Counted from the stretch's first letter, positions 26,701 to 31,523 are shown. The stretch: DNA of 64,000 nucleotides from Archivesica marissinica (GCA_014843695.1 CM026404.1:82949787-83013786), one strand, 5' to 3'. A program made the numbers and translations. Notes: generated by a model not told the origin, from the sequence alone.

Positions 26701-29239
26701 TAGTTAATATGTTTAACCCATTAAACACCAAGTAACTCACATAGACTGGTCCATGATATTCATAAACCAATAAAGGAATCAGAAAATCACATTTGGACAA
26801 GTTCATTTATCAAAATGGGTAATTATATCTAAAAATAGTCATATCACTGGCAAAAAGTGTAGATCCTGATGAGACGGCTCGTCACCAGCCAGCTCATCTG
26901 GATCTACACTTTTTGTAAGCCTATTTAGAGGTCTGTGGTGTTGAAAGGGTTAAAGAACTTTTATTCCAATGTACTTAGAATACTTACCGGGTATTGGTTG
27001 GTCTTGAAGGTGGTGTTCGAACCTGTGACTTGTGAACAGATGGAAGCAGACGCCAGACTGCACACGCCCAGCGCGACCCTTCCTCTGTAAGGCATTGGCT
27101 CGTGACACCCATACTGTGTCTAAACTCTCCATCCCCTTGGTGGAATCATATCTAAAGATAAAAGTGGGTTTGTTTGTTTCGTGGCCCTTCAGGGGTCCCA
27201 TGGCCGAGTGGTTACGGTCATTGACCTCAAACTACTTACCCCTCACCACTGTAGGATCGAATCCTACTGGGGGTGTAAATTCTTTCAAGTGAGGAAGCTA
27301 ACTAGTTGGCTTACAGAAGATCAGTGGTTCCACCGAGGTTGTAAAACTTTTCTCCAATCTCAAAACTCAGTCTCAAGCGTCTGATTGGTTCAGCTGACAG
27401 TAACACTCAGAATCAACCAATCAGATCATTTGAGCTTGAGTTTGCGATCTGAGAAAAGTTTTATAACCTCGGGGCCTGGGTACCTGAAATACTGTACGGA
27501 GGGGCATCCGGGGTCTTCCATGTACAAACGCAGTGTGCAAATGGTATTATGATGCACTGCATATGATTTGCTTATAAAGTCATCAGTTTTATACAGGAGA
27601 TACCCGCTCGCTCGCATGGTTCGCCAGAGGCAAGGGTAAATAAGCTCGATCATCATCACAGGAGATACCCGCTCGCTCGCATGGTTCGCCAGAGGCAAGG
27701 GTAAATAAGCTTGATCATCATCACAGGAGATACCCGCTCGCTCGCATGGTTCGCCAGAGGCAAGGGTAAATAAGCTCGATCATCATCACAGGAGATACCC
27801 GCTCGCTCGCATGGTTCGCCAGAGGCAAGGGTAAATAAGCTCGATCATCATCACAGGAGATACCCGCTCGCTCGCATGGTTCGCCAGAGGCAAGGGTAAA
27901 TAAGCTCGATCATCATCACAGGAGATACCCGCTCGCTCGCATGGTTCGCCAGAGGCAAGGGTAAATAAGCTCGATCATCATCACAGGAGATACCCGCTCG
28001 CTCGCATGGTTCGCCAGAGGCAAGGGTAAATAAGCTCGATCATCACACAGGAGATACCCGCTCGCACGGTCGCCAGAGGCAAGGGTAATAAGCTGATCAT
28101 CATCACAGGAGATACCCGCTCGCTCGCATGGTTCGCCAGAGGCAAGGGTAAATAAGCTCGATCATCATCACAGGAGATACCCCGCCGCTCGCTCGCCATG
28201 GTTTCGCCAGAGGCAAGGTAAATAAGCTCGATCATCATCACAGGAGATACCGCTCGCTCGCATATGGTTCGCCAGAGGCAAGGGTAAATAAGCTCGATCA
28301 TCATCACAGAATATCCCCGCTCGCTCGCATGGTTCGCCAGAGGCAAGGGTAAATAGCTCGATCATCATCACAGGAGATACCCGCTCTCGCTCGCATGGTT
28401 CGCCAGAGGCAAGGGTAAATAAGCTCGATCATCATCACAGGAGATACCCGCTCGCTCGCATGGTTCGCCAGAGCAAGGGTAAATAGCTCGATCATCATCA
28501 CAGGAGATACCCGCTCACAATCGCATGGTTCGCCAGAGGCAAGGGGTAAATAAGCTCGATCATCATCACAGGAGATACCCGCTCGCTCGCATGTTCGCCA
28601 GAGGCAAGGGTAAATAAGCTCGATCATCACACAGTAGATACCCGCTCGCTCGCATGGTTCGCCAGAGGCAAGGTAAATAAGCTCGATCATCACAGGAGAT
28701 ACCCGCTCCGCTCGCATGGGTCGCCAGAGGCAAGGGTAAATAAGCTCGATCATCATCACAGGAGATACCCGCCTCGCTCGCATGGTTCCAAACAAAAAAA
28801 CACACACAAAACCCCCCCCAGTTTGCCAGAGGCAAGGGTAAATAAGCTCGATCATCATCACAGGAGATACCCGCTCGCTCGCATGGTTCGCCAGAGGCAA
28901 GGGTAAATAAGCTTGATTGTCATCACAGGAGATACCCGCTCGCTCGCATGGTTCGCCAGAGGCAAGGGTAAATAAGCTTGATCATCATCACAGGAGATAC
29001 CATTGGTTTATTTTGCAAATGGCAACATTCAATTTATTTAACGAAAGGTTCCATTTTATCTGGAGTAGTCACAAAGTTATTTTTAATTATATTCCAAGGT
29101 AAACAATATACCGAGAATAACTTGCCTTTTCTCCTTCATTTTCCCTGTATCAATAACAAAGCATACATCGTCGATGGTAATGGATGTCTCCGCAATGTTT
29201 GTAGCTATCACGATCTTTGTAACCTCGTCTGGCGGCTTC
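2643..29239 (-). CDS. DHX57: DHX57-like DEAH-box ATP-dependent RNA helicase, partial (12 internal exons)
   Basis: Twelve minus-strand exons read as one continuous helicase C-terminal half of about 390 residues: 29126-29239, 26988-27151, 24972-25048, 21083-21178, 19903-19952, 18633-18723, 17755-17850, 16567-16650, 13834-13971, 12929-13043, 11415-11476, 2643-2732. Every junction keeps frame. Visible are motif V ([14 protein letters not shown]), motif VI (QRKGRAGR), the winged-helix/HA2 segment ([44 protein letters not shown]) and an OB-fold-type end ([10 protein letters not shown]). From memory, DHX57 fits better than DHX29, DHX30 or DHX36 because of the segments [28 protein letters not shown] and [15 protein letters not shown] helicases use ATP to remodel RNA; the precise role of DHX57 is poorly known. 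Motifs I to IV and the N-terminal region are missing at the 30524-31523 gap, and the last exons lie left of the window. One intron is GC-AG. The largest intron contains an ISL2EU transposon. The paralogue assignment is from memory of the family, not a search. Confidence 0.88.
3054..3068 (+). repeat. Subterminal direct repeat of ISL2EU element, left copy
   Basis: CGCCATTTTGTTAGA occurs here and again, in the same orientation, at 10326-10340 near the other end. Direct rather than inverted placement inside an inverted-repeat transposon is unusual. The right copy overlaps the candidate ATG of the nuclease gene. Confidence 0.7.
3763..3963 (+). CDS. Transposase exon 1 (THAP domain)
   Basis: Starts [17 protein letters not shown] and ends RYICTK at donor AAAA|GTAAGT. 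67 codons, phase 0. Contains the first zinc-ligand pair of the THAP finger and Cys3. Confidence 0.9.
3763..7826 (+). CDS. THAP-domain DDE transposase of the ISL2EU element (4 exons)
   Basis: Exons 3763-3963, 4472-4605, 5793-5926 and 6757-7826 join in frame to exactly 513 codons including the stop. Residues 1-90 form a THAP zinc finger for DNA binding: C5 and C10, then C65 and H68, the CxxH spanning the first splice junction. A basic patch PLKRRRLL follows. After a linker with a coiled-looking stretch near 170 comes an HTH_Tnp_4-like segment (about 257-305) and a DDE_Tnp_4 catalytic core: D337 in LDCTE, the SDK motif near 390, D421 in MADKGF and E468 in HVERAI. All catalytic residues are present and no stop interrupts. 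The start is the ATG at 3763, placing the first Cys at residue 5. AATAAA at 8122-8127 is a plausible polyadenylation signal. Its last intron contains the terminal exon of the opposite-strand nuclease gene. Confidence 0.92.
4472..4605 (+). CDS. Transposase exon 2
   Basis: Acceptor TTTTTTCAG. Encodes [20 protein letters not shown] then [19 protein letters not shown]. The first His completes the THAP CxxH. The donor is CCAAG|GTATAA. Confidence 0.88.
5164..5329. mobile_element. MITE with CAGTAAAACCTCA-type ends
   Basis: Left end CAGTAAAACCTCACTTAACA faces right end GTTATTGAGGTTTGACAG. The ends resemble the CAGTCAAACCTG family at 30-206. A related piece with right end GAGGTTTTACTG lies at about 8600-8789. 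Confidence 0.55.
5521..5718. mobile_element. TTAA-flanked MITE (copy 1)
   Basis: Ends CCCATTCAACACCA and TGGTGTTGAAAGGG are inverted repeats directly flanked by TTAA at 5517-5520 and 5719-5722. A second copy sits at 26717-26949. TTAA targets point to a piggyBac- or Kolobok-type source. It holds an internal hairpin around AGATCC...GGATCT. Located in transposase intron 2. Confidence 0.8.
5793..5926 (+). CDS. Transposase exon 3 (linker)
   Basis: Acceptor CCTTTTCAG, donor TTCAT|GTAAGC. Encodes an acidic, Gln/Asn-rich linker beginning [20 protein letters not shown]. Low complexity, but the frame matches exons 2 and 4 exactly. Confidence 0.82.
5944..6693 (-). CDS. Nuclease exon 4 (YqaJ domain)
   Basis: Acceptor GTATTTGTAG. 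Encodes [19 protein letters not shown] onward to the stop after YCKYIKD. Holds all PD-(D/E)xK-type catalytic residues. It lies wholly inside transposase intron 5927-6756 on the other strand. Confidence 0.92.
   Translation of the reverse strand, partial: AKFYVEECHQQPVTSNCGDIRYPKPSVINVTDMNFVPTLTMEQCCKLEEATRDQADCSMWAPERKHRLTSSQFGLIMKRKKVTEKFIDMLKNPKPFTAKATSYGSANERKALTEYCAKKGYHVHKCGLIVNPKFSFLGASPDSKVCVGDGQSGLVEVKCPFSARDKTIIDACEIRDFCLAQVDGQVLLKKNHNYFYQVQGQLLISGAEFCDFVVYTKKDLFTQRITTDTEFCQNMVQCLYRFYCKYIKD
5944..10262 (-). CDS. SWIM zinc-finger and YqaJ-type nuclease of the ISL2EU element (4 exons, 5' end broken)
   Basis: Exons 10043-about 10262, 8967-9200, 7844-7985 and 5944-6693 join in frame to at least 442 codons. 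The first junction creates a SWIM zinc finger CSCQAG|LSGSCSH (CxC...CxH). The last exon is a YqaJ/lambda-exonuclease-like domain. It has RLTSSQFG, the acidic NE in [14 protein letters not shown] in LGASPDSKV, ExK in [10 protein letters not shown] and Q in YQVQGQL, which are the expected PD-(D/E)xK catalytic residues. This second ORF is typical of ISL2EU elements, and its job in transposition is unknown. The 5' end is odd: a candidate ATG at 10329-10331 begins [10 protein letters not shown] but is out of frame with the exon, and the exon frame meets a stop near 10295. This suggests a one-base loss near 10.26-10.27 kb or an unseen upstream exon. Confidence 0.85.
6757..7826 (+). CDS. Transposase exon 4 (HTH and DDE core)
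   Basis: Acceptor TTTACATTACAG. Encodes [20 protein letters not shown] onward to the stop after NFMPLCIKS. Carries the helix-turn-helix segment and all DDE catalytic residues. It lies wholly within the intron (6694-7843) of the minus-strand nuclease gene. Confidence 0.93.
7844..7985 (-). CDS. Nuclease exon 3
   Basis: Acceptor TACATTTCAG, donor ACACAG|GTATGT. Encodes [20 protein letters not shown] then [20 protein letters not shown]. The stop of the plus-strand transposase lies only 17 bp from its donor. Confidence 0.87.
8180..8567. mobile_element. hAT-like MITE nested in ISL2EU, CTTGG target duplication
   Basis: Starts CAGGGCTCGACAAAT and ends with the near-perfect inverse ATTTGTCGAGGCCTG. 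A 5-bp direct repeat CTTGG flanks it (8175-8179 and 8568-8572). The inside has repeated GGACGAGTG motifs and no ORF of note. The CAGGG ends and short target duplication suggest a non-autonomous hAT-type element. Confidence 0.75.
8600..8789. mobile_element. MITE related to 5164-5329
   Basis: Multiple TTATTGAGGTGGTC-type segments ending GCTGAGGTTTTACTG. The left end is less clear, so the border is approximate. No ORF of note. Confidence 0.45.
8967..9200 (-). CDS. Nuclease exon 2
   Basis: Acceptor ATATTTCAG, donor TGCAG|GTACTG. Encodes [20 protein letters not shown] then [20 protein letters not shown] and [19 protein letters not shown]. Completes the SWIM finger with CxH. 234 nt. Confidence 0.88.
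9398..9660 (+). repeat. tRNA-derived SINE-like sequences
   Basis: GGATAGCTCAGTCGGTAGAG (box A-like) and GGTTCGAGCCCC (box B) spaced as in a tRNA occur at 9401-9466. A second box B-like GGTTCGAATCCC lies near 9630. The anticodon arm folds poorly, so I call it a SINE head, not a functional tRNA gene. It lies in an intron of the ISL2EU nuclease gene. Confidence 0.55.
10043..10262 (-). CDS. Nuclease exon 1 (SWIM half), start unresolved
   Basis: Encodes [20 protein letters not shown] then [20 protein letters not shown] and further to [10 protein letters not shown] at donor AGG|GTATGT. No Met lies in frame. The 5' limit given is the edge of convincing similarity, not a mapped start. Confidence 0.7.
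10419..10879. other. AT-rich intron sequence, no gene seen
   Basis: Contains a possible retroelement 3' tail near 10480-10530 (AATAAATATG followed by A) and otherwise nothing recognised. Confidence 0.4.
10880..11330 (+). repeat. Interspersed repeat of a common molluscan style
   Basis: Phrases such as CCAAGTTTCATGAAAACC and GGAGATATGGA recur in two or three diverged forms. This style is common in mollusc introns. Family and limits are not certain. Confidence 0.4.
11415..11476 (-). CDS. DHX57: DHX57-like short exon
   Basis: Encodes (G)[19 protein letters not shown] then Y. Acceptor GTCTTATAG, donor GGCTAT|GTGAGT. 62 nt. The following intron, 2733-11414, carries the ISL2EU element. Confidence 0.88.
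11500..11688. mobile_element. CAGTCAAACCTG-family MITE piece with a nested retroelement tail
   Basis: GGTCAAACCTGTGTTAAGCA begins the MITE. It is split by a 113-bp insert at 11538-11650 and continues into the 57-bp satellite. Confidence 0.6.
11538..11650 (+). mobile_element. 5'-truncated non-LTR retroelement tail with 12-bp target duplication
   Basis: The insert ends AGTGGAATAAATATGTTTAAA and is flanked by a perfect 12-bp direct repeat CCAAGGCAATAA (11526-11537 and 11651-11662). A near-identical tail occurs at 43549-43604, and looser ones near 13520 and 24020. Confidence 0.75.
11689..12106. repeat. 57-bp satellite derived from a MITE interior, about 7 copies
   Basis: Unit GGCTGCTTAATAGAGGTCAA...ATATTGGGAATCTGGAAACT. 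The reverse complement of this unit is the inner part of the MITE at 30-206 (near 61-150). 57 is a multiple of 3, which gives long but meaningless open frames. Confidence 0.9.
12127..12265 (+). repeat. SINE type D-like tRNA-derived fragment
   Basis: GGGTCCTCCGTGGTCGAGTG and GGAAGGTCCGTGGTTCTACC resemble the element at 27188-27330. Confidence 0.5.
12282..12602. repeat. 70-bp tandem array, about 4 copies
   Basis: Unit GAGAGACCTATGCTGAAAGG...ATATCTCTCTCTGTCATC. A 24-nt run of only A and C interrupts it at 12517-12540. Confidence 0.9.
12615..12875 (+). repeat. SINE type A, full length
   Basis: Starts GGCTGTCCGATTAGCGCAGT (tRNA-like box A) with box B GGGTTCGATCC, body GGTACGGTGGTCGCCAGATC, then tail AATATAAGTTGTT and GTAAAATAAATAAAGTTTA. 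Confidence 0.88.
12878..12918. repeat. (AATC)n microsatellite
   Basis: About ten copies of AATC with a few G changes, ending about 10 bp from the donor of the exon at 12929-13043. Confidence 0.9.
12929..13043 (-). CDS. DHX57: DHX57-like exon
   Basis: Encodes [20 protein letters not shown] then [18 protein letters not shown], matching the KLISAxLxxALYPNVVQV block. Acceptor TTTCCAACAG, donor GGTG|GTAAGT. 115 nt, leaving one base. An (AATC)n microsatellite begins about 10 bp past the donor. Confidence 0.92.
13204..13423. mobile_element. hAT-like MITE with CAGGGTTCCC...GGGAACACTG ends
   Basis: Inverted ends, and an inside rich in TTGGAGCCAA and GGCGCCATTGGCG. Same family as 1641-1897. Flanks CATTAC and CATTAT suggest a target duplication of about 6 bp with one change. 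Confidence 0.65.
13576..13804 (+). repeat. SINE type B, full length
   Basis: tRNA-like head with GAGTTTGAACCCC box B, body TTGTGCCCTTAGGCAAGGCA and TCGTGGCGATGGATTC, and tail AGAGTGATTAATATAAGTTG. Shares its tail with type A. Confidence 0.8.
13834..13971 (-). CDS. DHX57: DHX57-like exon (paralogue-diagnostic segment)
   Basis: Encodes [20 protein letters not shown] then [20 protein letters not shown] and AATGPQ. The [11 protein letters not shown] segment is what most points to DHX57 among paralogues. The acceptor TTATTATCTAG directly abuts the 48-bp array at 13977-14751, so the whole 3' end of that intron is satellite. Donor CCGCAG|GTGTGT. 138 nt, phase 0. Confidence 0.92.
13977..14751. repeat. 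48-bp tandem array, 16 nearly identical copies
   Basis: Unit AACACCTCTCAATAAACCTT...CTTCCATCTGTGTAATAG. Copies differ almost only at one base (ACATCC or ACTTCC). 48 is a multiple of 3, so 275- and 287-residue open frames appear on the two strands. It starts within 6 bp of a DHX57-like splice acceptor. Confidence 0.96.
14841..15093 (+). repeat. SINE type A nested in SINE type B, 9-bp target duplication
   Basis: TTTGATTAGCGCAGTGGTTA head to TAAATCAACTTTAAACT tail, bounded by CCACGGTTG at 14832-14840 and 15094-15102. Confidence 0.88.
15196..15507. mobile_element. hAT-like MITE nested in SINE type B
   Basis: Left end CAGGGTTCATTCTAGG, right end CTCTAGAATGATCCCTG, inverted repeats. Flanks CGATA and CGATT suggest a 5-bp target duplication with one change, as for the element at 8180. 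Confidence 0.72.
15893..16156. repeat. 22-bp tandem array, about 12 copies
   Basis: Unit TCGGAGGTTGACTAGCGCCA plus AC, with a block in the middle carrying GCC in place of GAC. Confidence 0.93.
16157..16566. other. Intron sequence, nothing recognised
   Basis: No exon, tRNA-like box or clear inverted end seen between the 22-bp array and the exon at 16567. Confidence 0.4.
16567..16650 (-). CDS. DHX57: DHX57-like exon
   Basis: Encodes [20 protein letters not shown] then FLSKRSLE, matching the AYxGW...YCxxNFLS region that follows the SDHL block. Acceptor CTTGTTGCAG, donor CTCGAG|GTATAA. 84 nt, phase 0. Confidence 0.9.
16660..16960. repeat. Imperfect array of TAATCGATTAC-type palindromes
   Basis: About eight diverged copies of AAGTAATTGTAATCGATTAC in both senses. 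Probably the inside of an old DNA element; borders not found. Confidence 0.55.
17187..17720 (+). repeat. SINE type B with internally amplified body
   Basis: Head GGAGCCTCCATGGTGTAATT, box B GCGAGTTCGAACTCTG, then the body TTCATGGTGATCGATTCCAT repeated five times (17281-17663), then a diverged tail ending CAATAAATTTG. Confidence 0.82.
17281..17663. repeat. 74-80-bp tandem array made from a SINE body
   Basis: Units start GCAAGTCTATTATATCCACA at 17281, 17361, 17435, 17511 and 17588 and end AGGAATGAGGTCTCCATAG. Confidence 0.93.
17755..17850 (-). CDS. DHX57: DHX57-like exon
   Basis: Encodes [20 protein letters not shown] then [12 protein letters not shown], the SDHLTxLNAY block of DEAH helicases. 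Acceptor ATGTTTTCAG; donor TACAAT|GTACAT is weak but keeps frame. 96 nt, phase 0 at both ends. Confidence 0.9.
18633..18723 (-). CDS. DHX57: DHX57-like exon (ratchet/HA2 region)
   Basis: Encodes (R)[20 protein letters not shown] then [10 protein letters not shown], highly typical of DEAH proteins. Acceptor ATATTTTCAG, donor CCATTT|GTAAGT. 91 nt; the first base completes the Arg codon from the preceding exon. Confidence 0.93.
18766..19255 (-). repeat. SINE type B, minus, split by SINE type C
   Basis: Tail side 18766-18821 and body/head side 19089-19255 on the minus strand; the 267-bp insert lies between. Confidence 0.75.
18822..19088 (-). repeat. SINE type C with 12-bp target duplication
   Basis: On minus it starts GGTCCGCCTCTGTGGTCGAG TGGTTAAGG (tRNA-like), with body GGAGGTTGGTGCAGCCAAGT and an end CGTAAAACCCGAAATATAAA. 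Flanked by AATCACTGACAA at 18810-18821 and 19089-19100. Confidence 0.85.
19397..19944. repeat. 77-bp tandem array containing an exon 3' end and splice donor, 7 copies
   Basis: On minus each unit reads CTAGGTTACCACCTGGGAAC CTTACCTGTTGATGTCAG then donor GTATGT and about 35 bp of intron. Spacing is 77 bp, once 81. The copy at 19903-19944 is the real end of the DHX57-like exon. Confidence 0.95.
19903..19952 (-). CDS. DHX57: DHX57-like short exon whose 3' end and donor are tandemly duplicated
   Basis: Encodes [17 protein letters not shown], the conserved LTPLGxxLxxLPVdxr block. Acceptor GTTTTACAG, donor GTCAG|GTATGT. The exon's 3' part, its donor and the following intron form the unit of the 77-bp array at 19397-19944. 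Only this copy, nearest the acceptor, carries the proper 5' end. Confidence 0.92.
19953..21082. other. Intron sequence with a common molluscan repeat
   Basis: AAGGGGCAATAACTCTTGTG near 20676 and GGACGGATGATGCC near 20810 are typical of repeats abundant in molluscs. No exon recognised. Confidence 0.4.
21083..21178 (-). CDS. DHX57: DHX57-like exon (HA2 region)
   Basis: Encodes [20 protein letters not shown] then [12 protein letters not shown], the PPxxxxxxxAxxxLxxLGAL pattern of the HA2 region. Acceptor TGTTCTAG, donor AAGGG|GTAAAA. 96 nt, phase 0 at both ends. Confidence 0.92.
21233..21360. mobile_element. Palindromic MITE (copy 1)
   Basis: Arms CCGAGATTATAACACTTTTC and GAAAAGTTTTATAACCTCG are inverted. 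The centre TTGATTGGTTGATTCTGAG pairs with CTGAACCAATCAG. Second copy at 27333-27473. Confidence 0.75.
21470..21560. repeat. 19-bp tandem array, 4 copies
   Basis: Unit CGTGGTTTCCTGTTTTCAT. A diverged relative of the surrounding segment (CCCTGAATACT, CTTTGCACAAAATGC) lies near 24280-24365. Confidence 0.85.
22320..23151. mobile_element. TA-flanked inverted-repeat element inside a hAT remnant
   Basis: Starts CCGTATTTAGCTGTGTATAG and ends with its inverse CTATACACAGCTAAATACGG, flanked by TA (22318-22319 and 23152-23153). A partial extra copy of the end (GCGCACTATACACGGTAGCG) lies just inside the right end. 832 bp, no transposase seen; a scrap of SINE tail is at about 22958-22980. Confidence 0.82.
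23162..23602 (+). pseudogene. hAT transposase C-terminal fragment (dimerisation domain)
   Basis: Encodes [20 protein letters not shown] then [20 protein letters not shown] and [20 protein letters not shown], the hAT C-terminal dimerisation domain (WWxxNxxxFPxxAxxARxxLSxPATSxPSERxFS). Full hAT transposases are about 600-700 residues; here only about 140 remain. Upstream at 22033, TAGGGATGGCAATGAATACC looks like a hAT 5' end, so the element is internally deleted as well as split by the TA-flanked insertion. No matching 3' end was found. The open frame lacks a catalytic core, so it cannot code for an active enzyme. Confidence 0.8.
23603..24690. other. Intron sequence with retroelement-like tail
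   Basis: GGGAAATAAAATATGTTTAAAC near 24010 matches the tail type of the 11538-11650 insert. Otherwise no gene recognised. Confidence 0.4.
24695..24885. mobile_element. Fold-back MITE (copy 1)
   Basis: TATAGATCCTCACTGTTTGC TATTC pairs with AATAGCAAACAATATAGATC; a second hairpin surrounds GGCGCTACAGGGCGC. Same layout as 26445-26668. Confidence 0.65.
24972..25048 (-). CDS. DHX57: DHX57-like exon (start of winged-helix region)
   Basis: Encodes (E)[19 protein letters not shown] then KKVPVE, matching the conserved EIxRxPLExxCL block after motif VI in DEAH helicases. Acceptor TTCAACAG, donor GTTGAG|GTAAGT. A 33-bp tandem array begins about 12 bp upstream of the acceptor. Confidence 0.92.
25061..25958. 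repeat. 33-bp tandem array, about 26 copies
   Basis: Unit TTACAAACCCAGTATTACAT ACAATTGTATACA, begun about 12 bp from a DHX57-like splice acceptor. Interrupted at 25247-25321 by 75 nt made only of A and C. 33 is a multiple of 3, giving a 333-residue open frame that is not a gene. Confidence 0.96.
26054..26298 (-). repeat. SINE type A, minus, full length
   Basis: Tail AAACTTTATTTATTTTACAA on plus at left, body GGAGTACCCGGAGAAAACCC, head ending CTGCGCTAATCGGAC. Confidence 0.85.
26445..26668. mobile_element. Fold-back MITE (copy 2)
   Basis: Two hairpins: CAGCATAGAGCCAGATCAGA with TCTGATCTGGCTCTATGCTG, and ACATAGATCCTGATCAG with CTGATCGGGATCTATGT around GGCGCTACGCCGCGG. Outer ends AAAATCACTTTTGCAAACA and TGTTTGCAAATGTGATTATT are imperfectly inverted. 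Confidence 0.7.
26717..26949. mobile_element. TTAA-flanked MITE (copy 2)
   Basis: Same family as 5521-5718, flanked by TTAA at 26713-26716 and 26950-26953. The central hairpin is longer here. It ends about 35 bp past the donor of the DHX57-like motif VI exon. Confidence 0.8.
26988..27151 (-). CDS. DHX57: DHX57-like exon with helicase motif VI
   Basis: Acceptor TTTATCTTTAG and donor CCCG|GTAAGT. It encodes [20 protein letters not shown] then [20 protein letters not shown] and [22 protein letters not shown] is DEAH motif VI, with the arginine finger. It is 164 nt and leaves one base, which joins AG of the next exon to give Glu. Confidence 0.93.
27188..27330 (+). repeat. SINE type D, tRNA-derived
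   Basis: GGGTCCCATGGCCGAGTGGT (box A-like) and GGATCGAATCCTACTG (box B-like), then GAAGATCAGTGGTTCCACC. Lies in the intron just upstream of the motif VI exon. Confidence 0.65.
27333..27473. mobile_element. Palindromic MITE (copy 2)
   Basis: CCGAGGTTGTAAAACTTTTC and GAAAAGTTTTATAACCTCGG are inverted arms; inner parts CTGATTGGTTCAGCTG and AATCAACCAATCAG also pair. Confidence 0.78.
27593..29000. repeat. 65-bp tandem array, about 21 copies, noisy middle
   Basis: Unit CAGGAGATACCCGCTCGCTC...GGGTAAATAAGCTCGATCAT. Copies at both ends are clean and identical. Those from about 28050 to 28790 carry many single-base indels and an A/C-only insert at 28788-28820, which looks like poor consensus. Confidence 0.95.
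29126..29239 (-). CDS. DHX57: DHX57-like exon with helicase motif V
   Basis: Acceptor TTTCTTCAG precedes the exon. It encodes [17 protein letters not shown] followed by [20 protein letters not shown], with helicase motif V in the middle. The donor is AAAAG|GCAAGT, a GC donor, and the split AG joins A of the next exon to make Arg. It is 114 nt, entering with one base and leaving with two. It is the most upstream exon seen; a tandem array starts about 20 bp beyond its acceptor. Confidence 0.9.
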
Positions 29240-29261
29240 CTGAAGAAACCACCAATTTTTT

Positions 29262-30523
29262 AAAGGGGCAGTTGCTGCATTCTGATATATTCTATATTAC
29301 ATTCAAATTGATGAGTCATGAAAGGGAAAGTGATGAGACATGAAAGGACAGTTGCTGCATTCTGATATATTCTATATTACATTCAAATTGATGAGACATG
29401 AAAGGGGCAGTTGCTGCATTCTGATATATTCTATATTACATTCAAATTGTTGAGACATGAAAGGGAAAGTGATGAGACATGAAAGGACAGTTGCTGCATT
29501 CTGATATATTCTATATTACATTCAAATTGAACAAAACACCCACAAACAAACACAAAAAACAAACACCACAAACAAACACAAAAAACAAAACACCACAAAC
29601 AAACACAAAAAACAAAAAAAAACAAAACACCACAAACAAACACAAAAAACAAACACCACAAACAAACCAAATGAGACATGAAAGGGAAAGTGATGAGACA
29701 TGAAAGGACAGTTGCTGCATTCTGTATATTCTACATTACATTCAAATTGATGAGACATGAAAGGGGCAGTTGCTGCATTCTGATATATTCTATATACATA
29801 CACAATTGATGAGACATGAAAGGGAAAGTGATGAGACATGAAGGACAGTTGCTGCATTCTGATATATCTACATTACATTCAAATTGATGAGACATGAAAA
29901 CCACCAAACACAACACAAAAACCAAAACACCCACAAAAACACAAAAACAAAAAACAAAAAACCCACCACCACAAAAAACACCCCAACAAACAACACAAAA
30001 AACAAAACGGGAAAGTGATGAGACATGAAATGACAGTTGCTGCATTCTGATCATATCTACATTACATTCAAAATTGATGAGACATGAAAGGACAGTTGCT
30101 GCATTCTGATATATTCTATATTACATTCAAATTGATGAGACATGAAAGGGAAAGTGATGAGACATGAAAGGACAGTTGCTGCATTCTGATATATTCTACA
30201 TTACATTCAAATTGATGAGACATGAAAGGGGCAGTTGCTGCATTCTGATATATTCTATATTACATTCAAATTGATGAGACATGAAAGGGAAAGTGATGAG
30301 ACATGAAAGGACAGTTGCTGCATTCTGATATATTCTACATTACATTCAAATTGATGAGACATGAAAGGGAAAGTAAACAAAAACAGTTGCTGCATTCTCA
30401 TATATTCTACATTACATTCAAATTGATGAGCCATGAAAGGGGCAGTTGCTGCATTCTGATATATTCTATATTACATTCAAATTGATGAGACATGAAAGGG
30501 AAAGTGATGAGACATGAAAGGAC
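29262..30523. repeat. Mixed 55-85-bp tandem array running into the gap
   Basis: Unit GACAGTTGCTGCATTCTGAT ATATTC, then ACATTCAAATTGATGAGAC, then ATGAAAGGGAAAGTGATGAG in alternating short and long forms. Two long A/C-only inserts (29530-29671, 29897-30008). It starts about 20 bp upstream of the motif V exon acceptor. Confidence 0.94.
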
Positions 30524-31523
30524 NNNNNNNNNNNNNNNNNNNNNNNNNNNNNNNNNNNNNNNNNNNNNNNNNNNNNNNNNNNNNNNNNNNNNNNNNNNNN
30601 NNNNNNNNNNNNNNNNNNNNNNNNNNNNNNNNNNNNNNNNNNNNNNNNNNNNNNNNNNNNNNNNNNNNNNNNNNNNNNNNNNNNNNNNNNNNNNNNNNNN
30701 NNNNNNNNNNNNNNNNNNNNNNNNNNNNNNNNNNNNNNNNNNNNNNNNNNNNNNNNNNNNNNNNNNNNNNNNNNNNNNNNNNNNNNNNNNNNNNNNNNNN
30801 NNNNNNNNNNNNNNNNNNNNNNNNNNNNNNNNNNNNNNNNNNNNNNNNNNNNNNNNNNNNNNNNNNNNNNNNNNNNNNNNNNNNNNNNNNNNNNNNNNNN
30901 NNNNNNNNNNNNNNNNNNNNNNNNNNNNNNNNNNNNNNNNNNNNNNNNNNNNNNNNNNNNNNNNNNNNNNNNNNNNNNNNNNNNNNNNNNNNNNNNNNNN
31001 NNNNNNNNNNNNNNNNNNNNNNNNNNNNNNNNNNNNNNNNNNNNNNNNNNNNNNNNNNNNNNNNNNNNNNNNNNNNNNNNNNNNNNNNNNNNNNNNNNNN
31101 NNNNNNNNNNNNNNNNNNNNNNNNNNNNNNNNNNNNNNNNNNNNNNNNNNNNNNNNNNNNNNNNNNNNNNNNNNNNNNNNNNNNNNNNNNNNNNNNNNNN
31201 NNNNNNNNNNNNNNNNNNNNNNNNNNNNNNNNNNNNNNNNNNNNNNNNNNNNNNNNNNNNNNNNNNNNNNNNNNNNNNNNNNNNNNNNNNNNNNNNNNNN
31301 NNNNNNNNNNNNNNNNNNNNNNNNNNNNNNNNNNNNNNNNNNNNNNNNNNNNNNNNNNNNNNNNNNNNNNNNNNNNNNNNNNNNNNNNNNNNNNNNNNNN
31401 NNNNNNNNNNNNNNNNNNNNNNNNNNNNNNNNNNNNNNNNNNNNNNNNNNNNNNNNNNNNNNNNNNNNNNNNNNNNNNNNNNNNNNNNNNNNNNNNNNNN
31501 NNNNNNNNNNNNNNNNNNNNNNN
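30524..31523. other. Assembly gap, exactly 1000 N
   Basis: A round-number gap between two different tandem arrays. True size and the adjacency of the flanks are unknown. Confidence 1.
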
